This document shows, piece after piece, positions 1-7,156 of a stretch of DNA of 13,890 nt. Below the pieces are notes generated by a model, which was not told the DNA's origin, did no database searches, and saw nothing but the letters and a program-made list of their open reading frames with translations. The position numbers and the translations under genes are program-made. Each line of letters opens with the position of its first letter. The stretch's first letter is position 1. Source of the DNA: Bacteroidota bacterium (GTDB lineage: Bacteria > Bacteroidota > Bacteroidia > Cytophagales > Cyclobacteriaceae); the NCBI GenBank assembly GCA_023417785.1, contig JAEZEH010000088.1, positions 1 to 13,890 on the forward strand, given 5' to 3'.

Positions 1-2
1 AT

Positions 3-320
3 CATTCCACCCTTTTACTATTGATTTTGGAAGGCTACAAAGATGCCGAAGGATATATGCCGGGAAAACTGTTTGAATATCTGGCCACAGGTCTGCCGAT
101 TCTTGGTGTGGGCCCGGAGGGGGATGCGGGTCAGTTGCTTAAATCAGCCGGACTGGGTCAGATGATTCCAGGAAATGAGGTCAAAAAAATTAAACATTCC
201 CTGGTAGATAATTTTTCGGAGTGGAAAGCGCAAAAAGCCACCTCTGTTAAGATCCGGAGTACACCCTATTCACGTATGCAACTAACACAACGGCTTGTCA
301 GTGACATCTTACAATGGTAA
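3..320 (+). CDS. Glycosyltransferase family 4, C-terminal part (5' truncated by window)
   Basis: This is the last ~105 codons of a GT-B fold glycosyltransferase. The frame is open from base 3, before the first possible TTG start at 21, so the gene begins outside the window. The visible part holds the hallmark GT4 C-terminal stretch: a run of hydrophobic residues, then the segment G-Y-M-P-G-K-L-F-E-Y-L-A-T-G-L-P, in which the Lys and Glu belong to the nucleotide-sugar binding loop, then a GVGPEGDAG stretch and a helical tail. Family knowledge predicts transfer of a sugar from a nucleotide donor to a lipid-linked glycan at the cytoplasmic face of the inner membrane; donor and acceptor cannot be read. 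Only three bases separate its stop from the flippase start, so the two are probably cotranscribed. Confidence 0.85.
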   Translation, partial: HSTLLLLILEGYKDAEGYMPGKLFEYLATGLPILGVGPEGDAGQLLKSAGLGQMIPGNEVKKIKHSLVDNFSEWKAQKATSVKIRSTPYSRMQLTQRLVSDILQW

Positions 321-323
321 CGA

Positions 324-1784
324 ATGGTTAGGATAAGCAAGAGTTTTCTGAAGAGTTCATTGATGTACACCATTGCAGGTTCTCTGCCGATGGCAAGTGC
401 GATCATTCTATTGCCATTCTATACGTTGTATCTGACTACGGATAATTATGGGGCGTTAGCGCTTTACCTCGCATTCGCCGTTCTGATCCAGGTACTGACG
501 ACGTATAGTTTTGATACCGGCATATACGTCTTTTTTCATGAATACAAAAAGGATGAACAGCGACTGCGACGATTCGTCAGTTCAGTTTTTATTTTCATTT
601 TATTGATTGGTTTCGCGCTTACAGTTTTTTTTCTGTTAGCAGGGAACCTATTGTTCAATCTGCTACTGGATCAGGACGATATTGACTTCTTTCCATTTGG
701 GTTGATGGCCGTTCTCGCCGGTGTGTTTCAAAGTGTCTTCAAAGTCCATAGTAGTCTTTTGCAGACCAGTCAAAGGCCAGTACTTTTCTTTTGGTCTAAC
801 CTGCTCTCATTTGCCATTATCGCAATTGGTACGCTTGTCGGTTTGAAGTACTACCCTCAAACACTTTGGGGACCAATAGGGGGGAGGATGGCTGCGGCGA
901 CCATTTCAGCTATTTGGGTCTTAATCCGCGTGGGCTGGCTCTACGGCTTTACATTTGATAGGAAACTTTTGAGAAACTCCTTTAGTTTCAACACGCCGTC
1001 CTTTCTTTATCAGCTGCAGCAATGGTCGATCACCTACCTTGACAGATTCATTATGGCATTGCCGTTTTTCCAGCTGCCATTGTCAACCATTGGAGTTTAT
1101 GATTTCGCAGTCAAGTGTATGCTTGCCATCGAGTTTGTGATCAGTGGCCTTTATAACAGCTTTTATCCCCGTGTGATCGGAATGGTGATGGAACAGGATA
1201 GGAAGCAATCAACGCCAGAGATCAACAGGTACTACCACGGCCTTGTCGCTGCCATAATGTTGTTGGTTTGTTTTGCGATTCTGGCTTTTTATCTGGCTGT
1301 GGATCTTGGAATTATCGGAGAGGGATATGAGGAATCTATTCGATATCTGCCCCTGGTGGGCATGGTTTACCTGGCGCGCGCAATGAGATACTATTTCACA
1401 CTACCGTATGGTGCACTGAAATTCTCAAAACCTTTGCCGGTGATTTACATGGGCGTTTCTATGTTTAAGCTACTGGTCATCCTGTTGCTAATCCGGCACT
1501 TTGAGGTTTATGCCGTGATAACGGCCGCACTGTTAAGCAGTCTCGTGGAGGCCTATCTGCTTTGGAGGGGTGTTAGGGATAAATTCGATTTTTATTTTAA
1601 TAAAGTCAAAATTATCATCGCTCCGTTGATTCTGGCGGCATTGATTGGCATTTCACAGCAGTTCTTTTTTTGGGGATCGCTCTTTAATTATACCTTTTAC
1701 GTGATCATTTGCCTGGTCATTCTTACGGTATTATACAGGCGCGAACTTTTATCGTTGATGGCTGGAAAATCATCCCGTAGGTAA
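324..1784 (+). CDS. Wzx-type oligosaccharide flippase (MOP superfamily)
   Basis: A 486-residue integral membrane protein, a normal length for the polysaccharide transporter family. Hydrophobic segments recur along the whole chain (about residues 12-33, 44-60, 84-108, 123-140, 152-173, 187-206, then a second block from about 240 to 475), fitting 12 to 14 membrane helices. The motif Y-L-D-R-F-I near residue 238 followed by G-V-Y-D-F-A near 257 is typical of the start of the second half of these flippases. The predicted role is to move a lipid-linked oligosaccharide across the inner membrane. It lies between glycosyltransferase genes, as expected in a capsule, O-antigen or exopolysaccharide locus. 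Its TAA overlaps the next ATG by one base (TAATG), suggesting translational coupling. The substrate is unknown. Confidence 0.9.
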   Translation: MVRISKSFLKSSLMYTIAGSLPMASAIILLPFYTLYLTTDNYGALALYLAFAVLIQVLTTYSFDTGIYVFFHEYKKDEQRLRRFVSSVFIFILLIGFALTVFFLLAGNLLFNLLLDQDDIDFFPFGLMAVLAGVFQSVFKVHSSLLQTSQRPVLFFWSNLLSFAIIAIGTLVGLKYYPQTLWGPIGGRMAAATISAIWVLIRVGWLYGFTFDRKLLRNSFSFNTPSFLYQLQQWSITYLDRFIMALPFFQLPLSTIGVYDFAVKCMLAIEFVISGLYNSFYPRVIGMVMEQDRKQSTPEINRYYHGLVAAIMLLVCFAILAFYLAVDLGIIGEGYEESIRYLPLVGMVYLARAMRYYFTLPYGALKFSKPLPVIYMGVSMFKLLVILLLIRHFEVYAVITAALLSSLVEAYLLWRGVRDKFDFYFNKVKIIIAPLILAALIGISQQFFFWGSLFNYTFYVIICLVILTVLYRRELLSLMAGKSSRR

Positions 1785-2752
1785 TGGAAAACAGGCTCCG
1801 TATAGCTGTGGTAGTTGTCACCTTTAATGGCGCAAGGTGGATTTCTGATTGTCTGACGTCAGTGTTGAACAGCAATGTATCATGTACAATTATAGTAGTC
1901 GATAATTGTTCGACCGATGACACGGCGGCGTTAGTTTCAAGCTCGTTCCCAAATGTTATCCTCATTCGGAACACAAAGAATGAAGGATTTGGCCAGGCAA
2001 ATAACGTTGGCATCGTCCACGCGTTACGGATGAAGGCGGACTATGTTTTCCTGCTGAATCAGGATACTACTGTTCAAGCCGATACAATTGGTTTACTTGT
2101 TGATTCATTCGAACGAAATCAAAATCAATTTGCGGTTATCAGCCCCGTACACCTTAGCGATAAAGGTTCCGAACTCGACGGAGGCTTCCGCAGATTTCTT
2201 GACAAGTCGCTGAGCAGCGCTGAGATTAATCGCCTGATGAACGATATCGGTGACGAAATATTCGACGTTGATTTTGTAAACGCGGCCGCATGGATGATCC
2301 CGGCTGCTGTTTTCCAAAGGGTAGGTGGATTTGCACCCCTGTTTTTTCATTATGGGGAAGACCGTGATTTCGTTAGCCGGATCAGGTCTCAAGGGTACAA
2401 AGTGGGAGTTGTATCGCGTGCAAGTATCCGGCACTATCGCGGGTACAGGGTACCGGTCACAGGCTGGTCCTTCCAAAGGAAGATCCATTATTATTATGTG
2501 AACTGCCTGAGTCGTACCGCCGACATTAACAGGGGATTTCTACCTGCATTCTTTTCGGGGCTTGTGTGGGTTTGTAAGGAATCTTTGTTTTATTTAATAA
2601 AGGGCAAACCGTCGATCATGGCGGCGTCGATGGTTGCAATGGGCCGGGTGATCCGGACTCTGCCGGAAATAATCAGCCATCGCGAAACAGTCGGGCGCGC
2701 CGGGGAAGCGCACTTCCTTGAAATTGACAGACTGGCAAATAGTACTTTATAA
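1784..2752 (+). CDS. Glycosyltransferase family 2 (rhamnosyltransferase-like)
   Basis: A 322-residue GT-A glycosyltransferase. The N-terminus has the beta strand and loop VVVTFNG (residues 10-16), then IVVDNCSTDD (37-46) for nucleotide binding, NEGFGQANN (66-74), and LNQDT (91-95) in the position of the DxD metal motif, as in WbbL/RfbF-like rhamnosyltransferases. GEDRDF at 191-196 fits the acceptor or catalytic-base region. Similar proteins add rhamnose or another sugar to a lipid-linked repeat unit in the cytoplasm, but the sugar here is not predictable. A short hydrophobic stretch near residues 255-268 may touch the membrane. The start overlaps the flippase stop by one base and the methyltransferase follows after 12 bases, so it belongs to the same operon. 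Confidence 0.9.
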   Translation: MENRLRIAVVVVTFNGARWISDCLTSVLNSNVSCTIIVVDNCSTDDTAALVSSSFPNVILIRNTKNEGFGQANNVGIVHALRMKADYVFLLNQDTTVQADTIGLLVDSFERNQNQFAVISPVHLSDKGSELDGGFRRFLDKSLSSAEINRLMNDIGDEIFDVDFVNAAAWMIPAAVFQRVGGFAPLFFHYGEDRDFVSRIRSQGYKVGVVSRASIRHYRGYRVPVTGWSFQRKIHYYYVNCLSRTADINRGFLPAFFSGLVWVCKESLFYLIKGKPSIMAASMVAMGRVIRTLPEIISHRETVGRAGEAHFLEIDRLANSTL

Positions 2753-2764
2753 ATGCTTTGTTGA

Positions 2765-3523
2765 ATGAACGATCTCGAACAATATTTCAATAACAACAAG
2801 GGGCGCCTTGTCCACAAATGGCAGCACTACTTTGATATTTATGATACTCATTTCAGCAGATTCAGAAATAAAGAAGTGGTTATTCTGGAGATCGGTGTTT
2901 TTCATGGAGGAAGTCTTCAGATGTGGAAACATTACTTCGGCGACAAGGCCCGGATATACGGAGTCGATATTAATCCAAGAGCAAAAGAACTCGAAGAAGA
3001 CAATATAACGATCCTGATTGGCTCGCAATCAGATCGGACATTTCTTCAAACGATAAAAAATCAAATACCTCCAATTGATATTTTGATCGATGATGGTGGA
3101 CACAAGATGAAGCAACAAATCATCACTTTCGAGGAATTATTCAGTCACGTTAAACCGGATGGCGTATTCCTTTGTGAGGATCTTCATACGTCATACAGGC
3201 TTTCGTACGGGGGGGGGCATAGGCGTGCCGGGACGTTCGTGGAATACAGCAAGAATTTCATAGACTATCTTCATGCCTTTCATTCGGAACAAACCTCGTT
3301 ACCTGTTTCTGAATTTACCAGGACCGTGAAGGGTATACATTTTTATGATAGCATCGTAGTGATCGAAAAAGCTCTCCGTAAGGCTCCGGTCGACTTAAAA
3401 AGCGGAAGCCCGAGCTTTCCATTGGACCCACCTGAAAAACCGGGCGTCTTACTGAAGATGATTTATGGAATAAATGAGATACTTCGTTTTTTTCGCCTCC
3501 CCAGCTTCAAACTGAATAAATAA
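2765..3523 (+). CDS. Class I SAM-dependent O-methyltransferase (MycE/TylE-like)
   Basis: A 252-residue Rossmann-fold methyltransferase. The SAM-binding motif is ILEIGVFHGGS (residues 40-50), and the acidic end of strand 2 is GVDIN (66-70). Two further motifs match the metal-dependent sugar O-methyltransferases of the MycE/TylE type: ILIDDGGH (106-113) and CEDLHTSY (137-144). The distance from the second Asp of the first motif to the Glu-Asp of the second equals the ligand spacing I recall for MycE. In a polysaccharide locus the likely substrate is a sugar hydroxyl of the glycan or its nucleotide precursor; this is inference. Codons 149-151 (Gly-Gly-Gly) are written as nine consecutive G bases, a possible slippage site. 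Thirty-six bases separate it from the next glycosyltransferase. Confidence 0.85.
   Translation: MNDLEQYFNNNKGRLVHKWQHYFDIYDTHFSRFRNKEVVILEIGVFHGGSLQMWKHYFGDKARIYGVDINPRAKELEEDNITILIGSQSDRTFLQTIKNQIPPIDILIDDGGHKMKQQIITFEELFSHVKPDGVFLCEDLHTSYRLSYGGGHRRAGTFVEYSKNFIDYLHAFHSEQTSLPVSEFTRTVKGIHFYDSIVVIEKALRKAPVDLKSGSPSFPLDPPEKPGVLLKMIYGINEILRFFRLPSFKLNK
3209..3217 (+). repeat. Homopolymer of nine G inside the methyltransferase gene
   Basis: An uninterrupted run of nine G encodes Gly149-Gly151, directly after Tyr148 and before His152. The reading frame continues normally on both sides, so the copy in this sequence is 'on'. Any change not divisible by three would shift the frame and remove the last ~100 residues. 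Related methyltransferases also have several glycines here, so protein constraint explains part of the run, but not the exclusive use of GGG codons. Confidence 0.9.
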
Positions 3524-3559
3524 ACATTGAATGTTGTTCTGCGCTGATAATAACAGGCC

Positions 3560-4735
3560 ATGAAGATCGGAATGATTCTGGATGCACCGTTCCCTGCCGA
3601 CTACCGCGTGGAGAAGGAGGCTAAAACACTGGTGGAAGCGGGACATCAGGTAACTCTTTTCTGTCTGAATACACGCCATGAAAAGGAAATGGAGGAGTAT
3701 AACGGGTTCCGAATTGCCAGATACCCGACCAATCGTCTTGAATATAAGCTTTCGGCACTTGCCTATACTGTTCCGTTCTATCATTGGCTGATGGGAAGAA
3801 AGATCGATGCGTTTGTTGAAGCCTATAAGCCCGAGACGCTTCATATTCACGACATGGTGGTTGCCCCCGCCGCAATCAGGGTGGCACGAAAGAAGAACCT
3901 GCGTGTAATACTGGATCTTCATGAAAACAGACCGGCCATTATGAAGGAGTACCGGCATCTGAAAAAGTTTCCAGGCAAATACCTCATTGATCTTTCAATA
4001 TGGAATAAGCGGCAGGGTGAAATCGTTGCAGAAGCTGATAAAGTAATCGTTGTAACGGACCTCGCAAAGCGCGAGCTGATGGAATCATCCGGAAAATCCT
4101 CTGATGATATTATTGTTCTGCCTAATACGCCGGCAATAGCTTTTCGGGAATATCCGATCGATGAATCTCTGTCGCAGAAAATGGCTAAAAGTTTCAACCT
4201 TCTTTATATCGGCGACACATCTGAGCGCCGGGGTACACTCGACATGCTGAAAGTGGTATCTGTGCTTAAGAGTGAAATTCCAGAACTAGCTTTGTGGATA
4301 GTCGGAACGAGTTCCTTTGATGCTGAACTCCGCGAGAAAGCGTCGGGGTTAGGAATTTCAGAGTTCGTCCACTTCGAAGGATGGCAGTCTGAGAGACTTT
4401 TTCCTTCATACATAAAAGGATCCCATGTTTGTCTTTCTCCACTGAAGCGGAATCCGCACCATGACACAACATTCGCAAACAAGATATTTCAATATATGAG
4501 TCTTGGCCGCCCTTCGCTGGTAAGCAACTGCCCTGCACAGGCAGAATTAATTTCTAACGAAGGTGCAGGCTTGGTTTATGATATGGCTAAACCGGGGGAT
4601 TTCGCTCAAAGCATCAGGGATCTCTATCATGACGCGGGACTTCGGGAACGCCTCGGTCAGCGTGCTTTGATGGCGGTTCAGAATCGCTGGAATTGGGAGA
4701 ATACAAGTCAACCATTGATAGACTTGTACCGTTGA
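3560..4735 (+). CDS. Glycosyltransferase family 4
   Basis: A 391-residue GT-B glycosyltransferase of ordinary length. The N-terminal half begins MKIGMILDAPFPADYRVEKE, a common opening where the acceptor domain starts, with LHIHD at 94-98 and LDLHE at 119-122 plus Asn. The C-terminal donor domain has LLYIGDTSERRG (214-225), ALWIVGT (244-250), FEGW (272-275), and the signature HHDTTFANKIFQYMSLGRP (300-318), which ends in the conserved loop contacting the nucleotide sugar. It should add one sugar to a lipid-linked oligosaccharide at the cytoplasmic side of the membrane. It is the last recognisable glycan-assembly gene of this cluster; a secreted LamG protein follows about 50 bases downstream. 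The ATG at 3560 begins at the conserved first strand, supporting this start. Confidence 0.92.
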   Translation: MKIGMILDAPFPADYRVEKEAKTLVEAGHQVTLFCLNTRHEKEMEEYNGFRIARYPTNRLEYKLSALAYTVPFYHWLMGRKIDAFVEAYKPETLHIHDMVVAPAAIRVARKKNLRVILDLHENRPAIMKEYRHLKKFPGKYLIDLSIWNKRQGEIVAEADKVIVVTDLAKRELMESSGKSSDDIIVLPNTPAIAFREYPIDESLSQKMAKSFNLLYIGDTSERRGTLDMLKVVSVLKSEIPELALWIVGTSSFDAELREKASGLGISEFVHFEGWQSERLFPSYIKGSHVCLSPLKRNPHHDTTFANKIFQYMSLGRPSLVSNCPAQAELISNEGAGLVYDMAKPGDFAQSIRDLYHDAGLRERLGQRALMAVQNRWNWENTSQPLIDLYR

Positions 4736-4788
4736 TCTGATGTCATGTGGGCTTTTTTCATTATATTGCGCTCTCAATTGTTGTCTGC

Positions 4789-6546
4789 ATGAAGTTCGTG
4801 ACATTGACGTTGCTCCTTGCATCGGTGTGTCAGCCGGTGTTTTCTCAAATGGATCTTGCTGGCTCTGGGCGGGCCATCTATTTCGACGGGGCTGACGATT
4901 ACGTCGATTTCGGAGACATCCTCGATGATCTGGATCTGCCTTTTACTGTTTCCGCCTGGATTAACGTTGATTTAAACAAACAAGGCCACTCACCCATTTT
5001 CGTATCTCAGGATAACAACTCGCTGTACAACGGATTTTGGTTAATTATCAACGCAACGAATTTGTTTGTAGGATACGGTGATGGAAGGGGGTATAACAAT
5101 CCCGTGTTCAGGCGCGAAAAAACGGCTCGCCACGGCGGCGTTCACGGCAAATGGACTCACGTGTGCGCGGTCGTCAGAGGCGCCGTTGATATGGATCTGT
5201 ACGTAAATGGAATCAACATCGCGGGCGATTACACAGGAAGCACCAGCTATCCTATGGTGTCAAATTATCCGGACGAGATTGCCAAAGCAGGTTTTTGGGT
5301 AACCAATGATGTTACTCACAGTTTCAAAGGTTATATTGATGATATCAGACTCTGGGACCGTGCGTTGGACCAAAGCCAGGTGCGGGACGAGATGTGTCGG
5401 AAAATTGAAGGAAGCGCTCCTGGTTTGATCGCATATTGGAATTTTGATGAAACTAGTGGTAACGCTGTATTCGACCAGGGACCTCTACAACTTCACGGTA
5501 GTCTAAAGAATTCGGCACAAAGAACTTATTCCGGCGCGCCAATCGGAGATGTCAGCATTCAGCACTATGGGTCGATTCAGAATGCTGTCCTTGACCTGGT
5601 GGAAGTCGAAGTGCTTTCAGGGTCTCCGGCTGGTGTCCACCTCTATAAAGTTCTGCATCCACCCTCGCAGACGTCGGGAATTCTACCCGCTGAAATTCCG
5701 GACAGTTACTACGGCGCATTCTTCGTTAACACGACAGGAAAGACAAATTTCGAGGTGAAAGACTGCGTGACACATCATAGACATGACAACAGTGTGCCGA
5801 TGTGGGTGCCTGGATACGTATCACCTTTTGAAGACCGGGTGGAGGTTATTCTAAGACAGGCGTCGGCCCTTATGCTGGACTTAGGACCCGATCAGACCGT
5901 GTGTACGGCTGATCACCTTTCCTTGTTGCCAGAGTATCAAAACGCCATTCAGTTCGTTTGGAATACAGGACAGACAACGCCAAACATATCAGTTACGAGT
6001 TCCGGTTTCTACAAATTGACGATATCGAATGGCTGTCAGCATTTAAGCGATAGTGTTGAAATTGTTTTCGGTGAGCCGTTGTTACCGATTGATCTCGGGG
6101 AGGACCAGGTATTTTGCCCGGGGCAGGTTGTAAATTTGTCCGCCGACCTTGATCCCGAGGGGAAATCGTTTCTGTGGAGTAATGGTTCGACTTCTCCTTC
6201 GATCCAGACGCGTCAGCCAGGATTGTATCAATTGATCGTTTCGAATGAATGTGGTTCTGTGGAAGGCAGTGTTCGCCTGATGGATGCTCCAGCTAATACG
6301 TCAGAAGACTTCCCAAATGTGTTTACGCCAAATGGAGACGGGTTCAACCAGAATTTCGTGGTAAGTGAGGCGAATGCAGGACCAATCAGTATCCAGATCT
6401 TCAATCGGTGGGGGAGGGAAATTTATGGCAGTAGTGAGTATACCGGAGAGTGGGATGGATCAAATGTTTCGCCCGGAGTATATTTTTATGTTCTGAGAGA
6501 CGAGTGTGGGCGGCTTATTAAGGGATCGGTCAGCATACTTCACTAA
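4789..6546 (+). CDS. Secreted LamG-domain protein with type IX sorting domain
   Basis: A 585-residue secreted protein counted from the ATG at 4789. That start gives a clean signal peptide (Met-Lys, a hydrophobic core, then VFSQ near residue 20); a GTG at 4747 would add 14 residues and is less likely. Residues ~28-230 form a LamG/concanavalin A-like domain: IYFDGADDYVDFGD (30-43), FTVSAWINV (52-60), GKWTHVCAVV (120-129), GYIDDIRLWDRAL (181-193), IAYWNFDE (214-221). Residues ~251-360 are a module I cannot name. Two similar Ig/PKD-like repeats follow (~362-426 and ~432-497), each with LG-x-DQ near its start and a WxxG strand. Residues 508-585 (FPNVFTPNGDG, IFNRWG, EWDG, SPGVYFYV) are a gliding-motility-associated C-terminal domain, predicting type IX export to the cell surface. 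Glycan binding or adhesion is plausible but unproven. It ends three bases before convergent ruvC. Confidence 0.92.
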   Translation: MKFVTLTLLLASVCQPVFSQMDLAGSGRAIYFDGADDYVDFGDILDDLDLPFTVSAWINVDLNKQGHSPIFVSQDNNSLYNGFWLIINATNLFVGYGDGRGYNNPVFRREKTARHGGVHGKWTHVCAVVRGAVDMDLYVNGINIAGDYTGSTSYPMVSNYPDEIAKAGFWVTNDVTHSFKGYIDDIRLWDRALDQSQVRDEMCRKIEGSAPGLIAYWNFDETSGNAVFDQGPLQLHGSLKNSAQRTYSGAPIGDVSIQHYGSIQNAVLDLVEVEVLSGSPAGVHLYKVLHPPSQTSGILPAEIPDSYYGAFFVNTTGKTNFEVKDCVTHHRHDNSVPMWVPGYVSPFEDRVEVILRQASALMLDLGPDQTVCTADHLSLLPEYQNAIQFVWNTGQTTPNISVTSSGFYKLTISNGCQHLSDSVEIVFGEPLLPIDLGEDQVFCPGQVVNLSADLDPEGKSFLWSNGSTSPSIQTRQPGLYQLIVSNECGSVEGSVRLMDAPANTSEDFPNVFTPNGDGFNQNFVVSEANAGPISIQIFNRWGREIYGSSEYTGEWDGSNVSPGVYFYVLRDECGRLIKGSVSILH

Positions 6547-6549
6547 CCG

Positions 6550-7101
6550 TCACACCCCCTTCACCCGCGTACCATTCTCCTTTACGAAACTCTCCCACGA
6601 CTTCGTCTTCGGCTTGTTGTCACCTTTCTGGTAATGGTGACACAGCGCTACGGCCAGCGCATCCGTTGCGTCCAGAAGTTTTGGCACTTCCTTCTGTTTG
6701 AATAACATCATAAGCATTTTCGCCACCTGCTCTTTTGACGCGTTTCCGTTTCCCGTAACAGATTGCTTAACTTTCTTTGGAGCATATTCTACGATCGGAA
6801 TTTCCCGATAAAGTGCTGCCGACATGGCCACCCCCTGTGCGCGGCCCAGTTTCAGCATGGACTGCACGTTCTTACCATAGAACGGTGCTTCGAGCGCTAC
6901 TTCGTCGGGATGGTATTCATCAATCAGGCTAAGCACCCGGTCGAAAATCTTCTTGAGTCTCAGCTCATGACCTTCATACTTGCTCAAATGGATAACTCCA
7001 TATTGCAACAAAGAGATTTGCGGCTTCCTGATCAAAATCAATCCATAGCCCATAACGTTGGTTCCCGGATCCAAACCAAGGATGATTTTTTCCTTTATCA
7101 A
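6550..7101 (-). CDS. ruvC: Holliday junction resolvase RuvC
   Basis: This endonuclease resolves four-way recombination junctions with RuvAB in the cytoplasm. In the full open frame (upstream limit at 7152) the catalytic acids are visible: Asp28 in LGLDPGT, Glu88 in ALEAP, and Asp161 and Asp164 in LDATDALAVALCHH, matching the Asp-Glu-Asp-Asp set of the family. SVTGNGNASKEQV (131-143) is also typical. The tail after the last catalytic helix is basic, with SWESFV. The start is uncertain. An ATG at 7152 would leave four bases before the divergent glycosyltransferase and add an atypical leader. A GTG at 7110 gives 197... residues minus the leader, i.e. 186 residues, and a TTG at 7101 gives 183; I chose the TTG because family members usually start a few residues before K-I-I-L-G and a promoter-like box lies 12 bases upstream. 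ruvA and ruvB are not in the window. Confidence 0.93.
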   Translation of the reverse strand: MIKEKIILGLDPGTNVMGYGLILIRKPQISLLQYGVIHLSKYEGHELRLKKIFDRVLSLIDEYHPDEVALEAPFYGKNVQSMLKLGRAQGVAMSAALYREIPIVEYAPKKVKQSVTGNGNASKEQVAKMLMMLFKQKEVPKLLDATDALAVALCHHYQKGDNKPKTKSWESFVKENGTRVKGV

Positions 7102-7120
7102 CTTTCCCACACTGAAAGTT
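7100..7120. repeat. Short inverted repeat between ruvC and the GT2 gene
   Basis: AACTTTC at 7100-7106 and GAAAGTT at 7114-7120 are perfect 7-base complements around a 7-base spacer. The element overlaps the possible GTG and TTG starts of ruvC and one arm overlaps the minus-strand promoter-like box. It could be an operator or an RNA hairpin at the ruvC start. Several repeats of this quality are expected by chance in a window this size, so confidence in a function is low. Confidence 0.3.
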
Positions 7121-7121
7121 A
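7114..7121 (-). promoter_or_regulatory. Possible -7 box for ruvC
   Basis: Read on the minus strand this is TAACTTTC, one mismatch from the Bacteroidota -7 consensus TAnnTTTG. It ends 12 bases before the TTG at 7101, similar to the spacing of the stronger box before the phosphatase gene. I see no convincing -33 element. The match to a loose consensus makes this tentative. Confidence 0.28.
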
Positions 7122-7132
7122 GGCAGCCGCCG

Positions 7133-7140
7133 TAAATTTC
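7133..7140 (+). promoter_or_regulatory. Possible -7 box for the GT2-led gene string
   Basis: TAAATTTC is one mismatch from TAnnTTTG and ends 16 bases before the ATG at 7157. With the opposite-facing box at 7114-7121 it would make a very compact divergent promoter pair. No clear -33 element is visible, so this is a suggestion only. Confidence 0.28.
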
Positions 7141-7156
7141 TGAAATTAGCATCGGA

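Noticed and set aside
625..632. Run of eight T in the flippase gene as a slippage switch
   Set aside because: It encodes Phe/Val codons in a membrane helix, where T-rich sequence is expected, and A/T runs of this length are common.
2105..2488. Minus-strand open frame of 127 codons
   Set aside because: It is fully inside the GT2 gene on the other strand, with no family motif or separate promoter.
3449..3958. Minus-strand open frame of 169 codons
   Set aside because: It lies opposite the methyltransferase end and a clear GT4 gene, and its protein shows no recognisable motif.
4747..4788. Upstream GTG start for the LamG protein
   Set aside because: The internal ATG at 4789 gives a standard signal peptide directly; the extra 14 residues would make a long, double hydrophobic leader.
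6763..7122. Plus-strand open frame of 119 codons opposite ruvC
   Set aside because: It is antisense to a gene with all RuvC catalytic residues, and its protein looks like a shadow translation.
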